NCBI GenBank assembly: GCA_955652675.1 | Contig: CATPBP010000205.1 | Location: 1-56,459, forward strand | Reading direction: 5' to 3' | DNA: 56,459 nucleotides | From: Candidatus Dormiibacterota bacterium | Lineage (GTDB): Bacteria > Chloroflexota > Dormibacteria > Dormibacterales > Dormibacteraceae | In this document: positions 47,862 to 56,459 of the stretch, one piece after another | Position numbering within the stretch: position 1 is the stretch's first letter | Layout of the letters: the number at the start of each line of letters is the position of its first letter | Position numbers and translations under genes: made by a program | Notes under the pieces: model-generated | The model's input: only the letters and a program-made list of their open reading frames with translations | What the model was told of the DNA's origin: nothing | The model's database searches: none

Positions 47862-48748
47862 ACGCTCCCCACGAGGGCTCATGGGTCCTGGCGGTGATGG
47901 GCGCGGGCTCCATGGGGGCCCAGATCGCGCAGCAAGCCGCGCTGCACGGCGTGGAGACCAGGCTCCACGACATCAGGCCCGACCAGCTGGAGCGAGCGCT
48001 GGCGTCGAATCGCTCACACATGCGCCGGCGGGTGGAGCGCAAGCGGTTGGACGCGGCTGAGATGGAGGCGGCACTGTCTCGGGTTCGGCCGGCGCCGGAC
48101 CTCGCCGATGCGGTGGACGGCTCCGACATCGTGATCGAGGCCATCGTCGAGCAATTGGAGCCCAAGCGGCGGCTCTTCGCAGAGCTCGACAAGCGGGCGC
48201 CCGCAGAAGCCCTGCTGGCGAGCAACTCCTCGACGATGGGCATCTCCCAGCTGGCGGAGGGCGTTCGGCTCCCGGAGCGCTGCTGCAATATGCACTTCTT
48301 CTACCCCCCGCTCGTCATGGACCTCGTCGAGATCGTGAGAGGGCCCTCCACCTCAGACGCGACAGTGGAGCGGGCCGCCGAGTTTGCGAAGGCCATCGGC
48401 AGGACGCCTGTGCTTCTCAACAGGGAGATCCCGGGCTTCATCGTGAATCGGATCCTTCACATGGCGACCCAGGAGGCGTACCGGCTGCTGGACGCCGGGG
48501 TGGCCAGCTTCGAGGACATCGACATCGCCGTCGAAAAGGGTCTTCGCTGGCCCCTCGGGCCATTCCGGCTGGGCGACCTCACCGGTCTCGACGTGACCTA
48601 CGCCGCACGAAAGCACATATACGAGTCCACGGGCGACGAGCGCTACCGGCCCTCTCCAGCGCTGGAGGCGAAGGTCAGGGCCGGCGAGCTGGGTCGCAAG
48701 ACCGGTCGGGGCTGGTACCAGTACCCTGCAGGGGAGGAGAAGGGCTGA
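47858..48748 (+). CDS. 3-Hydroxyacyl-CoA dehydrogenase (3-hydroxybutyryl-CoA type)
   Basis: A 296-residue NAD enzyme. Rossmann motif 'VMGAGSMGAQIAQQAALHG', then 'IVIEAIVEQLEPKRRLFAEL', catalytic His in 'NMHFFYPPLVMDLVEIV', and a C-terminal helical domain ('EIPGFIVNRILHMATQEAYR', 'GPFRLGDLTGLDV'). The short form, without a hydratase domain, is typical of HbdA/FadB2. It starts at TTG 47858 (TTGA overlap) and its TGA overlaps the epimerase ATG. It serves beta-oxidation or branched-chain acid breakdown. Confidence 0.93.
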   Translation: MNAPHEGSWVLAVMGAGSMGAQIAQQAALHGVETRLHDIRPDQLERALASNRSHMRRRVERKRLDAAEMEAALSRVRPAPDLADAVDGSDIVIEAIVEQLEPKRRLFAELDKRAPAEALLASNSSTMGISQLAEGVRLPERCCNMHFFYPPLVMDLVEIVRGPSTSDATVERAAEFAKAIGRTPVLLNREIPGFIVNRILHMATQEAYRLLDAGVASFEDIDIAVEKGLRWPLGPFRLGDLTGLDVTYAARKHIYESTGDERYRPSPALEAKVRAGELGRKTGRGWYQYPAGEEKG

Positions 48749-49144
48749 TGCTGCGGCAGATCTCTCACCTGGGGCTGGCGGTCAAAGACCTGGATGCGGC
48801 AATCCGGCTCTACGAGGGGGTCTTCGGACTCAAGGTGGAGCATCGCTGGGTGTCCGAGGCAGATCGCATGGAGGCGGCCTCGTTCCGGATCGGTGTCATC
48901 GAGATCGAGCTGATGCAGCCCCTGGAGGACGATTCGCCGGTCGGCCGGTTCATCGCCCGCCGCGGCGAGGGGATCCATCACATCGCCTACAAGGTCGACG
49001 ATGTGGCGGAGGCTCTGACAAGGGCGCGCGAATCGGGGATCGAAACGATTGACGAGAAGCCTCGGACGGGGGGCGACGGCCGCACCAACATCGGCTTTCT
49101 GCATCCCCGAAGCACTTTTGGCGTCCTGACCGAGTTGGAGGAGG

Positions 49145-49161
<17 letters not shown>
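48748..49161 (+). CDS. mce: Methylmalonyl-CoA epimerase
   Basis: A 137-residue vicinal-oxygen-chelate protein that interconverts (S)- and (R)-methylmalonyl-CoA. '[20 protein letters not shown]', '[19 protein letters not shown]', '[13 protein letters not shown]' and '[14 protein letters not shown]' hold the His/Gln/Glu metal ligands. ATG lies in a TGATG overlap with the dehydrogenase stop. The last 17 bases overlap the mutase gene. Confidence 0.93.
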
Positions 49162-50734
<1,573 letters not shown>

Positions 50735-50743
50735 GCACGAGCG

Positions 50744-52306
50744 GTGTCAGAGCCAGACAAGCATAAGATCGATCCGCTCAATCTCTTCCGGCAGCGGAGG
50801 TACGAGGCCGCCCATGGGGATGCCGAGGCATTTCGCCGGCAGCATGAGAAGGGCAAGCTCACGGCTCGTGAGCGGATCCAGAGGCTGGTCGACCGCAACT
50901 CCTTCGAGGAGCTCGATGCGCTGACCAGGCACCGTTCGACCAGCCTGGGGCTGGACTCGCGCCGCCCCTATGGGGACGGCGTGGTGACCGGGATGGGAAC
51001 GATCGGCGGCCGCAACGTGATGCTCTTCAGCCACGATGCCGGGGTCTTCGGCGGCTCGCTGGGAGAGGTGTTCGCCGAGAAGGTCTGCAAGGTGATGGAC
51101 CTCGCCTACCAGAACCGGGTTCCCATCATCGGCATCAACGACTCGGGCGGCGCCCGAATCCAGGAAGGCGTGGTCTCGCTGGCCGGATACGCCGAGATCT
51201 TCTGGCGCAACGTGGAGTCGAGCGGCGTGATCCCTCAGCTGAGCCTGATCCTCGGTCCCTGCACCGGCGGTGCCGTCTACTCACCGGCGATGACCGACTT
51301 CACCTTCATGGTGCACGGCATCGCCTACATGTTCATAACCGGGCCAGAGGTGATCCGGGTGACGACCGGGGAGGAGGTCACTTTCGACAGCCTCGGAGGC
51401 GCCGAGGTGCACAACACCAAATCGGGAGTGGCGCACTTCCTTGCTCAGACTGAGGACGAGTGCTTCGAGCAGACCCGCCGGCTGCTCTCCTTCCTGCCTC
51501 TCAGCTCGGCCGAGCAGCCGCCCCGGATCGAGCCGGACGACCCGCCCGATCGCACCGACCAGGGACTCGCCGACCTGATCCCGGAGAGCGTGCGGGAGGC
51601 CTACGACATGAAGGAGGTGATCCGCCGCGTCGTGGATCGAGGCGAGTTCTTCGAGGTCCAGGCCTTCCACGCCATGAACATCGTGGTCGGCTTCGCCCGG
51701 CTGGACGGCTACCCCGTGGGCGTGGTGGCGAATCAACCCAAGGTCATGGCGGGGGCCCTGGACATCGACGCGTCGGTCAAGGCGGCGCGCTTCGTGCGGT
51801 TCTGCGACGCCTTCAACGTCCCTCTGGTCGTATTCGAGGACGTGCCCGGATTCCTGCCCGGAGCCCAGCAGGAGTACGGCGGCATCATCCGGCACGGCGC
51901 CAAGCTGCTCTATGCCTTCAGCGAGGCGACTGTCCCCAAGCTCACGGTGATCACGCGCAAGGCCTACGGCGGAGCCTATTGCGTGATGTGCTCCAAGCAC
52001 ATCCGGGCCGACTACAACGCGGCGTGGCCCGGCGCCGAGGTGGCCGTCATGGGTCCCGAGGGAGCGGTGAACATCATCTTCCGCCGCGACATCGACGGCG
52101 CGAAGGATCCGGCGGCGCGGCGGGCGGAGCTCGTGGCCGACTATGTCGACCGGTTTGCCAACCCGTACGTGAGCGCCGAGCGAGGCTACCTGGACGAGGT
52201 CATCGAACCCTCCCACACGCGGCCGGCGCTGATCCAGGCACTCCGGCTCGCGCGGCGCAAGGAGCGCAGGCGCCCGCCCCGCTGGCACGGCAACATGCCG
52301 CTATAG
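50744..52306 (+). CDS. Propionyl-CoA carboxylase, carboxyltransferase (beta) subunit
   Basis: 520 residues of the biotin-dependent carboxyltransferase. 'GKLTARERIQRLVDRNSFEE', oxyanion regions 'SGGARIQEGVVSLAGY' and 'FEDVPGFLPGAQQEYGGIIR', and 'KAYGGAYCVMCSKHIRAD' with 'WPGAEVAVMGPEGAVNI' are standard for PccB. The partner biotin carboxylase/BCCP subunit is not in the window. GTG start at 50744, 9 bases after the mutase gene. Acetyl- or methylcrotonyl-CoA are less likely substrates given the neighbours. Confidence 0.93.
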   Translation: MSEPDKHKIDPLNLFRQRRYEAAHGDAEAFRRQHEKGKLTARERIQRLVDRNSFEELDALTRHRSTSLGLDSRRPYGDGVVTGMGTIGGRNVMLFSHDAGVFGGSLGEVFAEKVCKVMDLAYQNRVPIIGINDSGGARIQEGVVSLAGYAEIFWRNVESSGVIPQLSLILGPCTGGAVYSPAMTDFTFMVHGIAYMFITGPEVIRVTTGEEVTFDSLGGAEVHNTKSGVAHFLAQTEDECFEQTRRLLSFLPLSSAEQPPRIEPDDPPDRTDQGLADLIPESVREAYDMKEVIRRVVDRGEFFEVQAFHAMNIVVGFARLDGYPVGVVANQPKVMAGALDIDASVKAARFVRFCDAFNVPLVVFEDVPGFLPGAQQEYGGIIRHGAKLLYAFSEATVPKLTVITRKAYGGAYCVMCSKHIRADYNAAWPGAEVAVMGPEGAVNIIFRRDIDGAKDPAARRAELVADYVDRFANPYVSAERGYLDEVIEPSHTRPALIQALRLARRKERRRPPRWHGNMPL

Positions 52307-52417
52307 AAGTGCGACCGAAACGCCCGGTTGGATCTTCGGCGCCGGGCTGAGCCCACCAGCGGCCGCCGCCGGCGGCCCGTCTTCGCAACCCGCAAGTCGT
52401 TACCCTTTGGCTCCGGC

Positions 52418-53545
52418 ATGAAGCTCCTCGAGTACCAGGCCAAGGAGGTCCTGTCGGCGCTCGGCGTCCCGATCCCGCCCGGCCGCGTGGCAAGGACACC
52501 TGAGGAGGCGGCTGCTGCCGCCTCCGATCTCGGCCCGGTCGCCGTGAAGGCCCAGGTCCCGGTCGGCGGCCGTGGCAAGGCGGGCGGCATCAAGCTCGCC
52601 CGTACTCCCGACGAGGCGCGGCTGGCTGCCGAGCAGATCATCGGGATGGACATCAAGGGCTTCCGGGTCCCGCTCGTCTACTGCGAAGGCGTCCTGGACA
52701 TCGGCCAGGAGGTCTACCTCGGCTTCACGGTGGATCGGGACGCGCGGGCCAATGTCCTGATGCTTTCCGCCAAGGGCGGCATGGAGATCGAGCAGGTGGC
52801 GGAGGAGTCGCCCGAGGCGATCGCGCGGCTCTACCCGAACCCCTGGCGAGGCCCGCTCGACTTCGAGCTCAACCAGCTGGCCTGGGAAGCCGGCCTGGGT
52901 CAGCAGGCGAGGGCCCTGGTCCCTCTGGTCAAGAAGCTCTATCGAGCGATAACCGAGTACGACGCGATCACCGCCGAGATCAATCCGCTCGTGATCACCC
53001 GCCAGGGCGAGGTGGTCGCCGGCGACGCCAAGCTGGAGACTGACGAGAATGCCGCCTTCCGGCATCGGGATCTCGAGGAGCGCTATGGCGATGTGCTCGA
53101 GGGCGACCCATACGAGATGGAGGCCAAGAAGCGCAACCTGACCTACGTCTCGCTCGACGGGGAGATCGGGATCATCGGCAACGGGGCCGGCCTCTGCATG
53201 GGCACGCTGGACCTCGTCCAGCGCGCCGGCGGCCGCGCCGCCAACTTCTGCGACATCGGTGGAGGCGCCAAGGCGGAGGTCGTGGAGAACGCGCTCGCCG
53301 TGATCTTGATGAATCCCAAAGTGCGCGGCGTGCTCATGAACGTCTTCGGCGGGATCACACGCGGGGACGAGGTGGCTCGGGGGTTGGTCCAGGCCCGAGA
53401 CAGCCTGGGCATGCGTCTTCCGCTGGTCGTCCGGCTCTCGGGAACAAACCAGGAGGAGGGCCGCGCCATCCTCGAGCAGAACGGTATCGCGCCCGCCGCC
53501 AGCGGCTGGGAGGCAGCCCGCAAGATCGTGGAGCTGACCAGATGA
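52418..53545 (+). CDS. sucC: Succinyl-CoA synthetase beta subunit
   Basis: 375 residues: an ATP-grasp domain ('MKLLEYQAKEVLSALGVPIP', 'VAVKAQVPVGGRGKAGGIKL', 'AEINPLVITRQGEVVAGDAK') and a ligase domain ('NFCDIGGGAKAEVVENAL', 'VFGGITRGDEVARG'). It makes succinate and ATP or GTP from succinyl-CoA with SucD. ATG 52418 lies 111 bases after the carboxylase gene; a TACCCT box lies 11 bases upstream, so it may have its own promoter. The position directly after the methylmalonyl-CoA genes gives the pathway exit. Confidence 0.96.
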   Translation: MKLLEYQAKEVLSALGVPIPPGRVARTPEEAAAAASDLGPVAVKAQVPVGGRGKAGGIKLARTPDEARLAAEQIIGMDIKGFRVPLVYCEGVLDIGQEVYLGFTVDRDARANVLMLSAKGGMEIEQVAEESPEAIARLYPNPWRGPLDFELNQLAWEAGLGQQARALVPLVKKLYRAITEYDAITAEINPLVITRQGEVVAGDAKLETDENAAFRHRDLEERYGDVLEGDPYEMEAKKRNLTYVSLDGEIGIIGNGAGLCMGTLDLVQRAGGRAANFCDIGGGAKAEVVENALAVILMNPKVRGVLMNVFGGITRGDEVARGLVQARDSLGMRLPLVVRLSGTNQEEGRAILEQNGIAPAASGWEAARKIVELTR

Positions 53546-53561
53546 CGGGGCAGCGCGGCTG

Positions 53562-54428
53562 ATGGCAATTCTTCTCCACAGCGGCACCCAGGTCATCGTC
53601 CAGGGCATCACCGGCCGCGAAGGATCCTTCCACGCTCAGCAGATGCAGCTGGCCGGCACCAGTCTGGTGGGCGGGGTCAATCCCGGCAAGGGCGGGACCA
53701 CTCACCTGGAGGTGCCGATCTTCAACACCGTGGCGGAAGCGGTCCGCGAGACGGGGGCCAACGCCACCGGCATCTTCGTGCCGCCGCCGTTCGCGGCCGA
53801 CGCGATCATGGAGGCGGCGGCGGCCGGGATCGGGCTGATCGTGACAATCACCGAAGGCATCCCCATCCAGGACATGATCAAGGTGAAGGACTTCCTGAAG
53901 GGATTTCCTGAGGCCTGCCTGCTCGGGCCCAACTGCCCAGGCCTTCTGACACCGGGCGTGGGGAAGATCGGAATCATCCCCCAGCGTTTCGCCAGCCCCG
54001 GACCCGTGGGCATCGTCTCCCGCAGCGGCACCCTGACGTACGAGACGATGGCGGCGCTGACCGCCGCCGGGATGGGGCAGTCCACGATCGTGGGCATCGG
54101 CGGCGACCCCGTCCTGGGCCTCTCCTTCAGCGACGCTGTCCAGCTCTTCGAGAGCGACCCGGAGACGACTCACCTCGCCGTGATCGGAGAGATCGGCGGT
54201 TCCGACGAGGAACGGGCCGCCGAGCTCCTGGCCAGGGCGACCCGGCTCCGCGTCGTCGCCTTCATCTCCGGCCGGACGGCGCCGGAGGGAAAGCGAATGG
54301 GCCACGCCGGGGCCATCGTCTCCGGCAACCGGGGAACGGCGAAGAGCAAGGAGGAGGCGTTCCGGAGGACCGGGGTGGCTGTCGCGGAGACAACCGACGA
54401 GATCGTGGAGCTTCTTACAAAGAGCTGA
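53562..54428 (+). CDS. sucD: Succinyl-CoA synthetase alpha subunit
   Basis: 288 residues: a CoA-binding domain ('[20 protein letters not shown]', '[20 protein letters not shown]') and a ligase domain with '[20 protein letters not shown]', '[11 protein letters not shown]' and the phospho-histidine in '[20 protein letters not shown]'. The loop after His reads G-N-R-G-T rather than the common G-G-K-G-T, a mild change. Starts 16 bases after sucC. Confidence 0.96.
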   Translation: MAILLHSGTQVIVQGITGREGSFHAQQMQLAGTSLVGGVNPGKGGTTHLEVPIFNTVAEAVRETGANATGIFVPPPFAADAIMEAAAAGIGLIVTITEGIPIQDMIKVKDFLKGFPEACLLGPNCPGLLTPGVGKIGIIPQRFASPGPVGIVSRSGTLTYETMAALTAAGMGQSTIVGIGGDPVLGLSFSDAVQLFESDPETTHLAVIGEIGGSDEERAAELLARATRLRVVAFISGRTAPEGKRMGHAGAIVSGNRGTAKSKEEAFRRTGVAVAETTDEIVELLTKS

Positions 54429-54475
54429 CAGAGCCCTGGCAATCCGCGCCGAGGGTTGGTGGGAAGCTGGTCGAG

Positions 54476-54616
54476 ATGCTCGACGACGTCGCGGCGTTCC
54501 TGCTCATAGCCCCTCTGGCCGGCACGCTGCTCGCCGTCCTGGCGGTCTCCGCCTGGCTCCTCAAAGGCCGGAATGCCGGTCCCGAGCCCAGCCTCGAGGA
54601 CCTGCCGGGCCAGTAG
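54476..54616 (+). CDS. Very small membrane protein, hypothetical
   Basis: 46 residues: a short acidic N-terminus, one hydrophobic helix ('[20 protein letters not shown]') and a polar tail. It is read from ATG 54476 to TAG 54614-54616, between sucD and the DUF2752 gene. Evidence is only the clean membrane-protein composition and the fit to the gap; it could be non-coding. Confidence 0.4.
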   Translation: MLDDVAAFLLIAPLAGTLLAVLAVSAWLLKGRNAGPEPSLEDLPGQ

Positions 54617-54645
54617 CCGCCGGCGACTGCGCTCCTCGGAGCACC

Positions 54646-54651
54646 TAAACT
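54646..54651 (+). promoter_or_regulatory. -10-like box before the DUF2752 gene
   Basis: TAAACT, exactly 7 bases before GTG 54659, with no ribosome site. A good example of the leaderless pattern. Confidence 0.5.
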
Positions 54652-54658
54652 TCGCGGC

Positions 54659-55099
54659 GTGGTGACAGGGCTCGGCCTTTCCTTCGTCAGGGCCGGCTCC
54701 GAGGGCCGGCTGCGAAATGCAGCCCTGCTTGGCGGGCTCTTGCTCTGGATGCTATACACGCGGTTCTTCTGGGCCGCCCAGGCGGCCCATGCGGCGCTGC
54801 CTCCCTGCCCCTTCCTCACGATCACCGGCCACCCCTGCCCTTTCTGTGGAGGCACCCGGTCGTTCGCATACATGTGGCAGGGGGAGCCGGGGCGCGCGGC
54901 GGCGCTCTATCCGCTCGGACCCGCGCTGTTCTGGGCAACGCTGGCCGCGATCCCGGTGCTTGCCGCCGGGCTCATCCTGGACCGCGACCTCCGCGTCCGG
55001 ATCCGGCTGGGCGGGCGCTGGAGGAGAGCTCTGGTCGCCGCCGCCTGCCTGCCTCTGGCGCTGAGCTGGGCGCTCAAGCTCACTGTGCTGCCGAACTGA
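54659..55099 (+). CDS. DUF2752 family membrane protein
   Basis: 146 residues with three to four membrane segments. The family's cysteine motif is clear: '[20 protein letters not shown]'. DUF2752 proteins are small inner-membrane proteins of unknown function; the CxxC may bind metal or be redox-active. GTG 54659; the acyl-CoA dehydrogenase gene follows 13 bases later. Confidence 0.87.
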   Translation: MVTGLGLSFVRAGSEGRLRNAALLGGLLLWMLYTRFFWAAQAAHAALPPCPFLTITGHPCPFCGGTRSFAYMWQGEPGRAAALYPLGPALFWATLAAIPVLAAGLILDRDLRVRIRLGGRWRRALVAAACLPLALSWALKLTVLPN

Positions 55100-55112
55100 G
55101 CGCCGGGGACCC

Positions 55113-56276
55113 GTGGACTTCGAGCTGAGCGAAGAACAGCGTGCGGTGCGCGAGCTCTGCCGAGACTTCGCCCGTGAGGTGGTGGCCCCGGCGGCGGAGG
55201 AGCTCGACCGTGAGCACCGCTTTCCCGTCGAGATCGTGCGTCAGATGGGCGAGATGGGCCTCTTCGGGCTTCCCTTTGCCGAGCAGTGGGGCGGAGCCGG
55301 CGCCGATTTCCTGAGTTACTGCCTGGCGATCGAGGAGATCTCCCGGGCGGACGCGGGCGTGGGCATCACCCTTGAAGCGGCCGTCTCCCTGGGCGCCGCG
55401 CCGATCCACGACTTCGGCACCCAGGAGCAGAAGGAGCTCTTGCTTCCAGACCTGCTGGCCGGCCGGAAGCTGTGGGCATTTGGGCTGACCGAGCCGGGCG
55501 CCGGGTCGGACGCGGGCGCTACACGGACCCGCGCCGAGCTCAACGACGGCGATTGGGTCATCAACGGCTCCAAGCAGTTCATCACCAACTCGGGCACCGA
55601 CATCTCAGCCGGCGTGACCATCACCGCAGTGACCGCGAGGCGAGCCGGCGCCATGCGAGGCGAGATCAGCGCTGTCCTCGTGCCGGCCGGCACACCGGGC
55701 TACAGTGTGCAGCCCGCCTATCGCAAGCTCGGCTGGCACTCCTCCGACACCCACCCGCTCGCGTTCGACGACTGCCGGGTGCCAGAGGCGAGTCTGCTGG
55801 GCCGCCGCGGGGGCGGGTACCAGCAGTTCCTGAAGACGCTGACCGGGGGACGAATCGCCATCGCGGCCCTCAGTGTGGGATTGGCTCAGGCGTGCCTGGA
55901 CGCGGCGCTCCAGTACGCGAAGGAGCGGAGCGCATTCGGAAGGCCGATCTCAGCCTTCCAGGCGATCCAGTTCAAGCTGGCCGACATGGCCATGGAGGTG
56001 GAGCTCGCCAGATGGGCGACCTACCGTGCCGCGGTGACCTACGAGAAGAGCCAGGCGACCACCGGCGAGGTGCAGCGCCTGGCCGCCATGGCAAAGCTCT
56101 ACGCCTCCGAGACCTCGAAAAGGGCCGCGGACCAGGCGGTGCAGATCCACGGCGGCTACGGCTTCATCGAGGACTACCCGGTGGCCAGATACTGGCGCGA
56201 CGCCAAGGTCAACGAGATCGGCGAGGGCACCTCAGAAGTCCAAAGGATGCTAATAGCCCGCGAACTTGGCTGCTAA
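55113..56276 (+). CDS. Acyl-CoA dehydrogenase
   Basis: A 387-residue FAD enzyme introducing the 2,3 double bond in acyl-CoAs. Family motifs: 'FELSEEQRAVRELCRDFARE', 'WAFGLTEPGAGSDAGATRTR', 'VINGSKQFITNSG', 'AFGRPISAFQAIQFKLADMA', 'QIHGGYGFIEDYPVARYWRD' and the C-terminal 'EIGEGTSEVQRM'. The catalytic Glu is expected in the last motif by similarity to short-chain and isovaleryl enzymes. Electrons would go through ETF to the FixC-like oxidoreductase. GTG start at 55113. A stem-loop follows the stop. Confidence 0.94.
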   Translation: MDFELSEEQRAVRELCRDFAREVVAPAAEELDREHRFPVEIVRQMGEMGLFGLPFAEQWGGAGADFLSYCLAIEEISRADAGVGITLEAAVSLGAAPIHDFGTQEQKELLLPDLLAGRKLWAFGLTEPGAGSDAGATRTRAELNDGDWVINGSKQFITNSGTDISAGVTITAVTARRAGAMRGEISAVLVPAGTPGYSVQPAYRKLGWHSSDTHPLAFDDCRVPEASLLGRRGGGYQQFLKTLTGGRIAIAALSVGLAQACLDAALQYAKERSAFGRPISAFQAIQFKLADMAMEVELARWATYRAAVTYEKSQATTGEVQRLAAMAKLYASETSKRAADQAVQIHGGYGFIEDYPVARYWRDAKVNEIGEGTSEVQRMLIARELGC

Positions 56277-56310
56277 GACTGGAAGAGGCCGGCAGTACCC
56301 TCTCCCAACC

Positions 56311-56327
56311 CTCCCCGCAAGGGGGAG
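56311..56327. terminator. Stem-loop after the acyl-CoA dehydrogenase gene
   Basis: CTCCCC (56311-56316) pairs with GGGGGAG (56321-56327) around GCAA. No T-run. It belongs to the C-run/G-run stem-loop family and lies between convergent coding regions. Confidence 0.5.
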
Positions 56328-56348
56328 ACATCCCACCTGCGTAAGAAG

Positions 56349-56459
56349 TCAAGCCGCGGCTTGCAAGAGCGGCCAGGCTAGCTCCTCTCGGTAGAGCTGA
56401 CGATGATCAAGGCAGCCGTGAAGGATGCCGACGAAGCGGTTGGCGAGGGCACGCAGCGC
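56349..56459 (-). mobile_element. Transposase C-terminus, IS110-like, cut by the window edge
   Basis: Read on the minus strand from the window edge, 36 codons end in TGA at 56351-56349. The peptide 'ALRALANRFVGILHGCL', with 'YREELAW' further on, resembles the conserved C-terminal end of IS110-family transposases ('ALR.L.NR.VGILHGCL' pattern; recalled from the family, not searched). Only the 3' end is visible, so intactness and element ends cannot be judged. On the plus strand nothing is coded here. Confidence 0.65.

Overview
The window is GC-rich bacterial chromosome carrying about 58 protein genes packed almost end to end. No rRNA, tRNA, CRISPR array or prophage was seen. A complete menaquinone set, a methylmalonyl-CoA route, molybdenum-hydroxylase accessory genes and many GTG/TTG starts suggest an aerobic, high-GC environmental bacterium. 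The Chloroflexota/Dormibacterota neighbourhood fits best, but this is inference from gene content and the sequence alone does not prove it.

Layout. 1-5359: the tail of a molybdenum-hydroxylase accessory cluster (CoxE-like, XdhC/CoxI-like, a MobA-like nucleotidyltransferase) interleaved with Mrp ATPase, an isoaspartyl methyltransferase and endonuclease IV. 5405-6976: an acyl-CoA synthetase. 7011-15543: menE, menB, menA, menC, menH, menD, menF and a MerR regulator, placed on alternating strands with overlapping ends. menG is not present. 15567-19721: a secreted HtrA-type protease, a lytic transglycosylase and an FtsH-like protease split by a one-base frameshift. 19882-21054: an M20 amidohydrolase. 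21222-26991: a signalling island with two response regulators, a 1220-residue multi-GAF/PAS histidine kinase and a short protein that looks like a degenerate histidine kinase. 27006-39829: housekeeping and lipid genes (MBL hydrolase, M23 peptidase, rlmN, DUF72, MpaB-like, lgt, S51 peptidase, alpha/beta hydrolase, PlsC-like, SDR, RAM domain, threonine dehydratase, FlK-like thioesterase, galU, small unknowns). 39907-46842: a racemase-type CoA enzyme, coaE, an ETF-quinone oxidoreductase, a membrane SUOX-type oxidoreductase and an S9 peptidase. 46981-56276: an acyl-CoA/propionate block (two SCP2 proteins, 3-hydroxyacyl-CoA dehydrogenase, methylmalonyl-CoA epimerase and mutase, propionyl-CoA carboxylase beta, SucCD, DUF2752, acyl-CoA dehydrogenase). 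56349-56459: the end of a transposase at the right edge.

How the genes work together. Acyl-CoA synthetase, racemase, acyl-CoA dehydrogenase, 3-hydroxyacyl-CoA dehydrogenase and the ETF-quinone oxidoreductase fit fatty or branched acid oxidation feeding electrons to menaquinone. Odd or branched chains would end in propionyl-CoA and pass through carboxylase, epimerase and mutase to succinyl-CoA and SucCD. The carboxylase alpha subunit and the B12-binding mutase subunit must lie elsewhere.

Two features cross the whole window. Many genes have a TAnnnT -10-like box 6-10 bases before the start codon, which points to leaderless mRNAs, and several divergent pairs share one near-palindromic box. A dispersed intergenic repeat (4243-4345, 21112-21199, 39179-39281, with its palindromic head alone at 44646-44673 and 44778-44805) and a family of C-run/G-run stem-loops sit between genes. 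The most unusual candidate system is the kinase plus pseudokinase-like island at 21222-26991.
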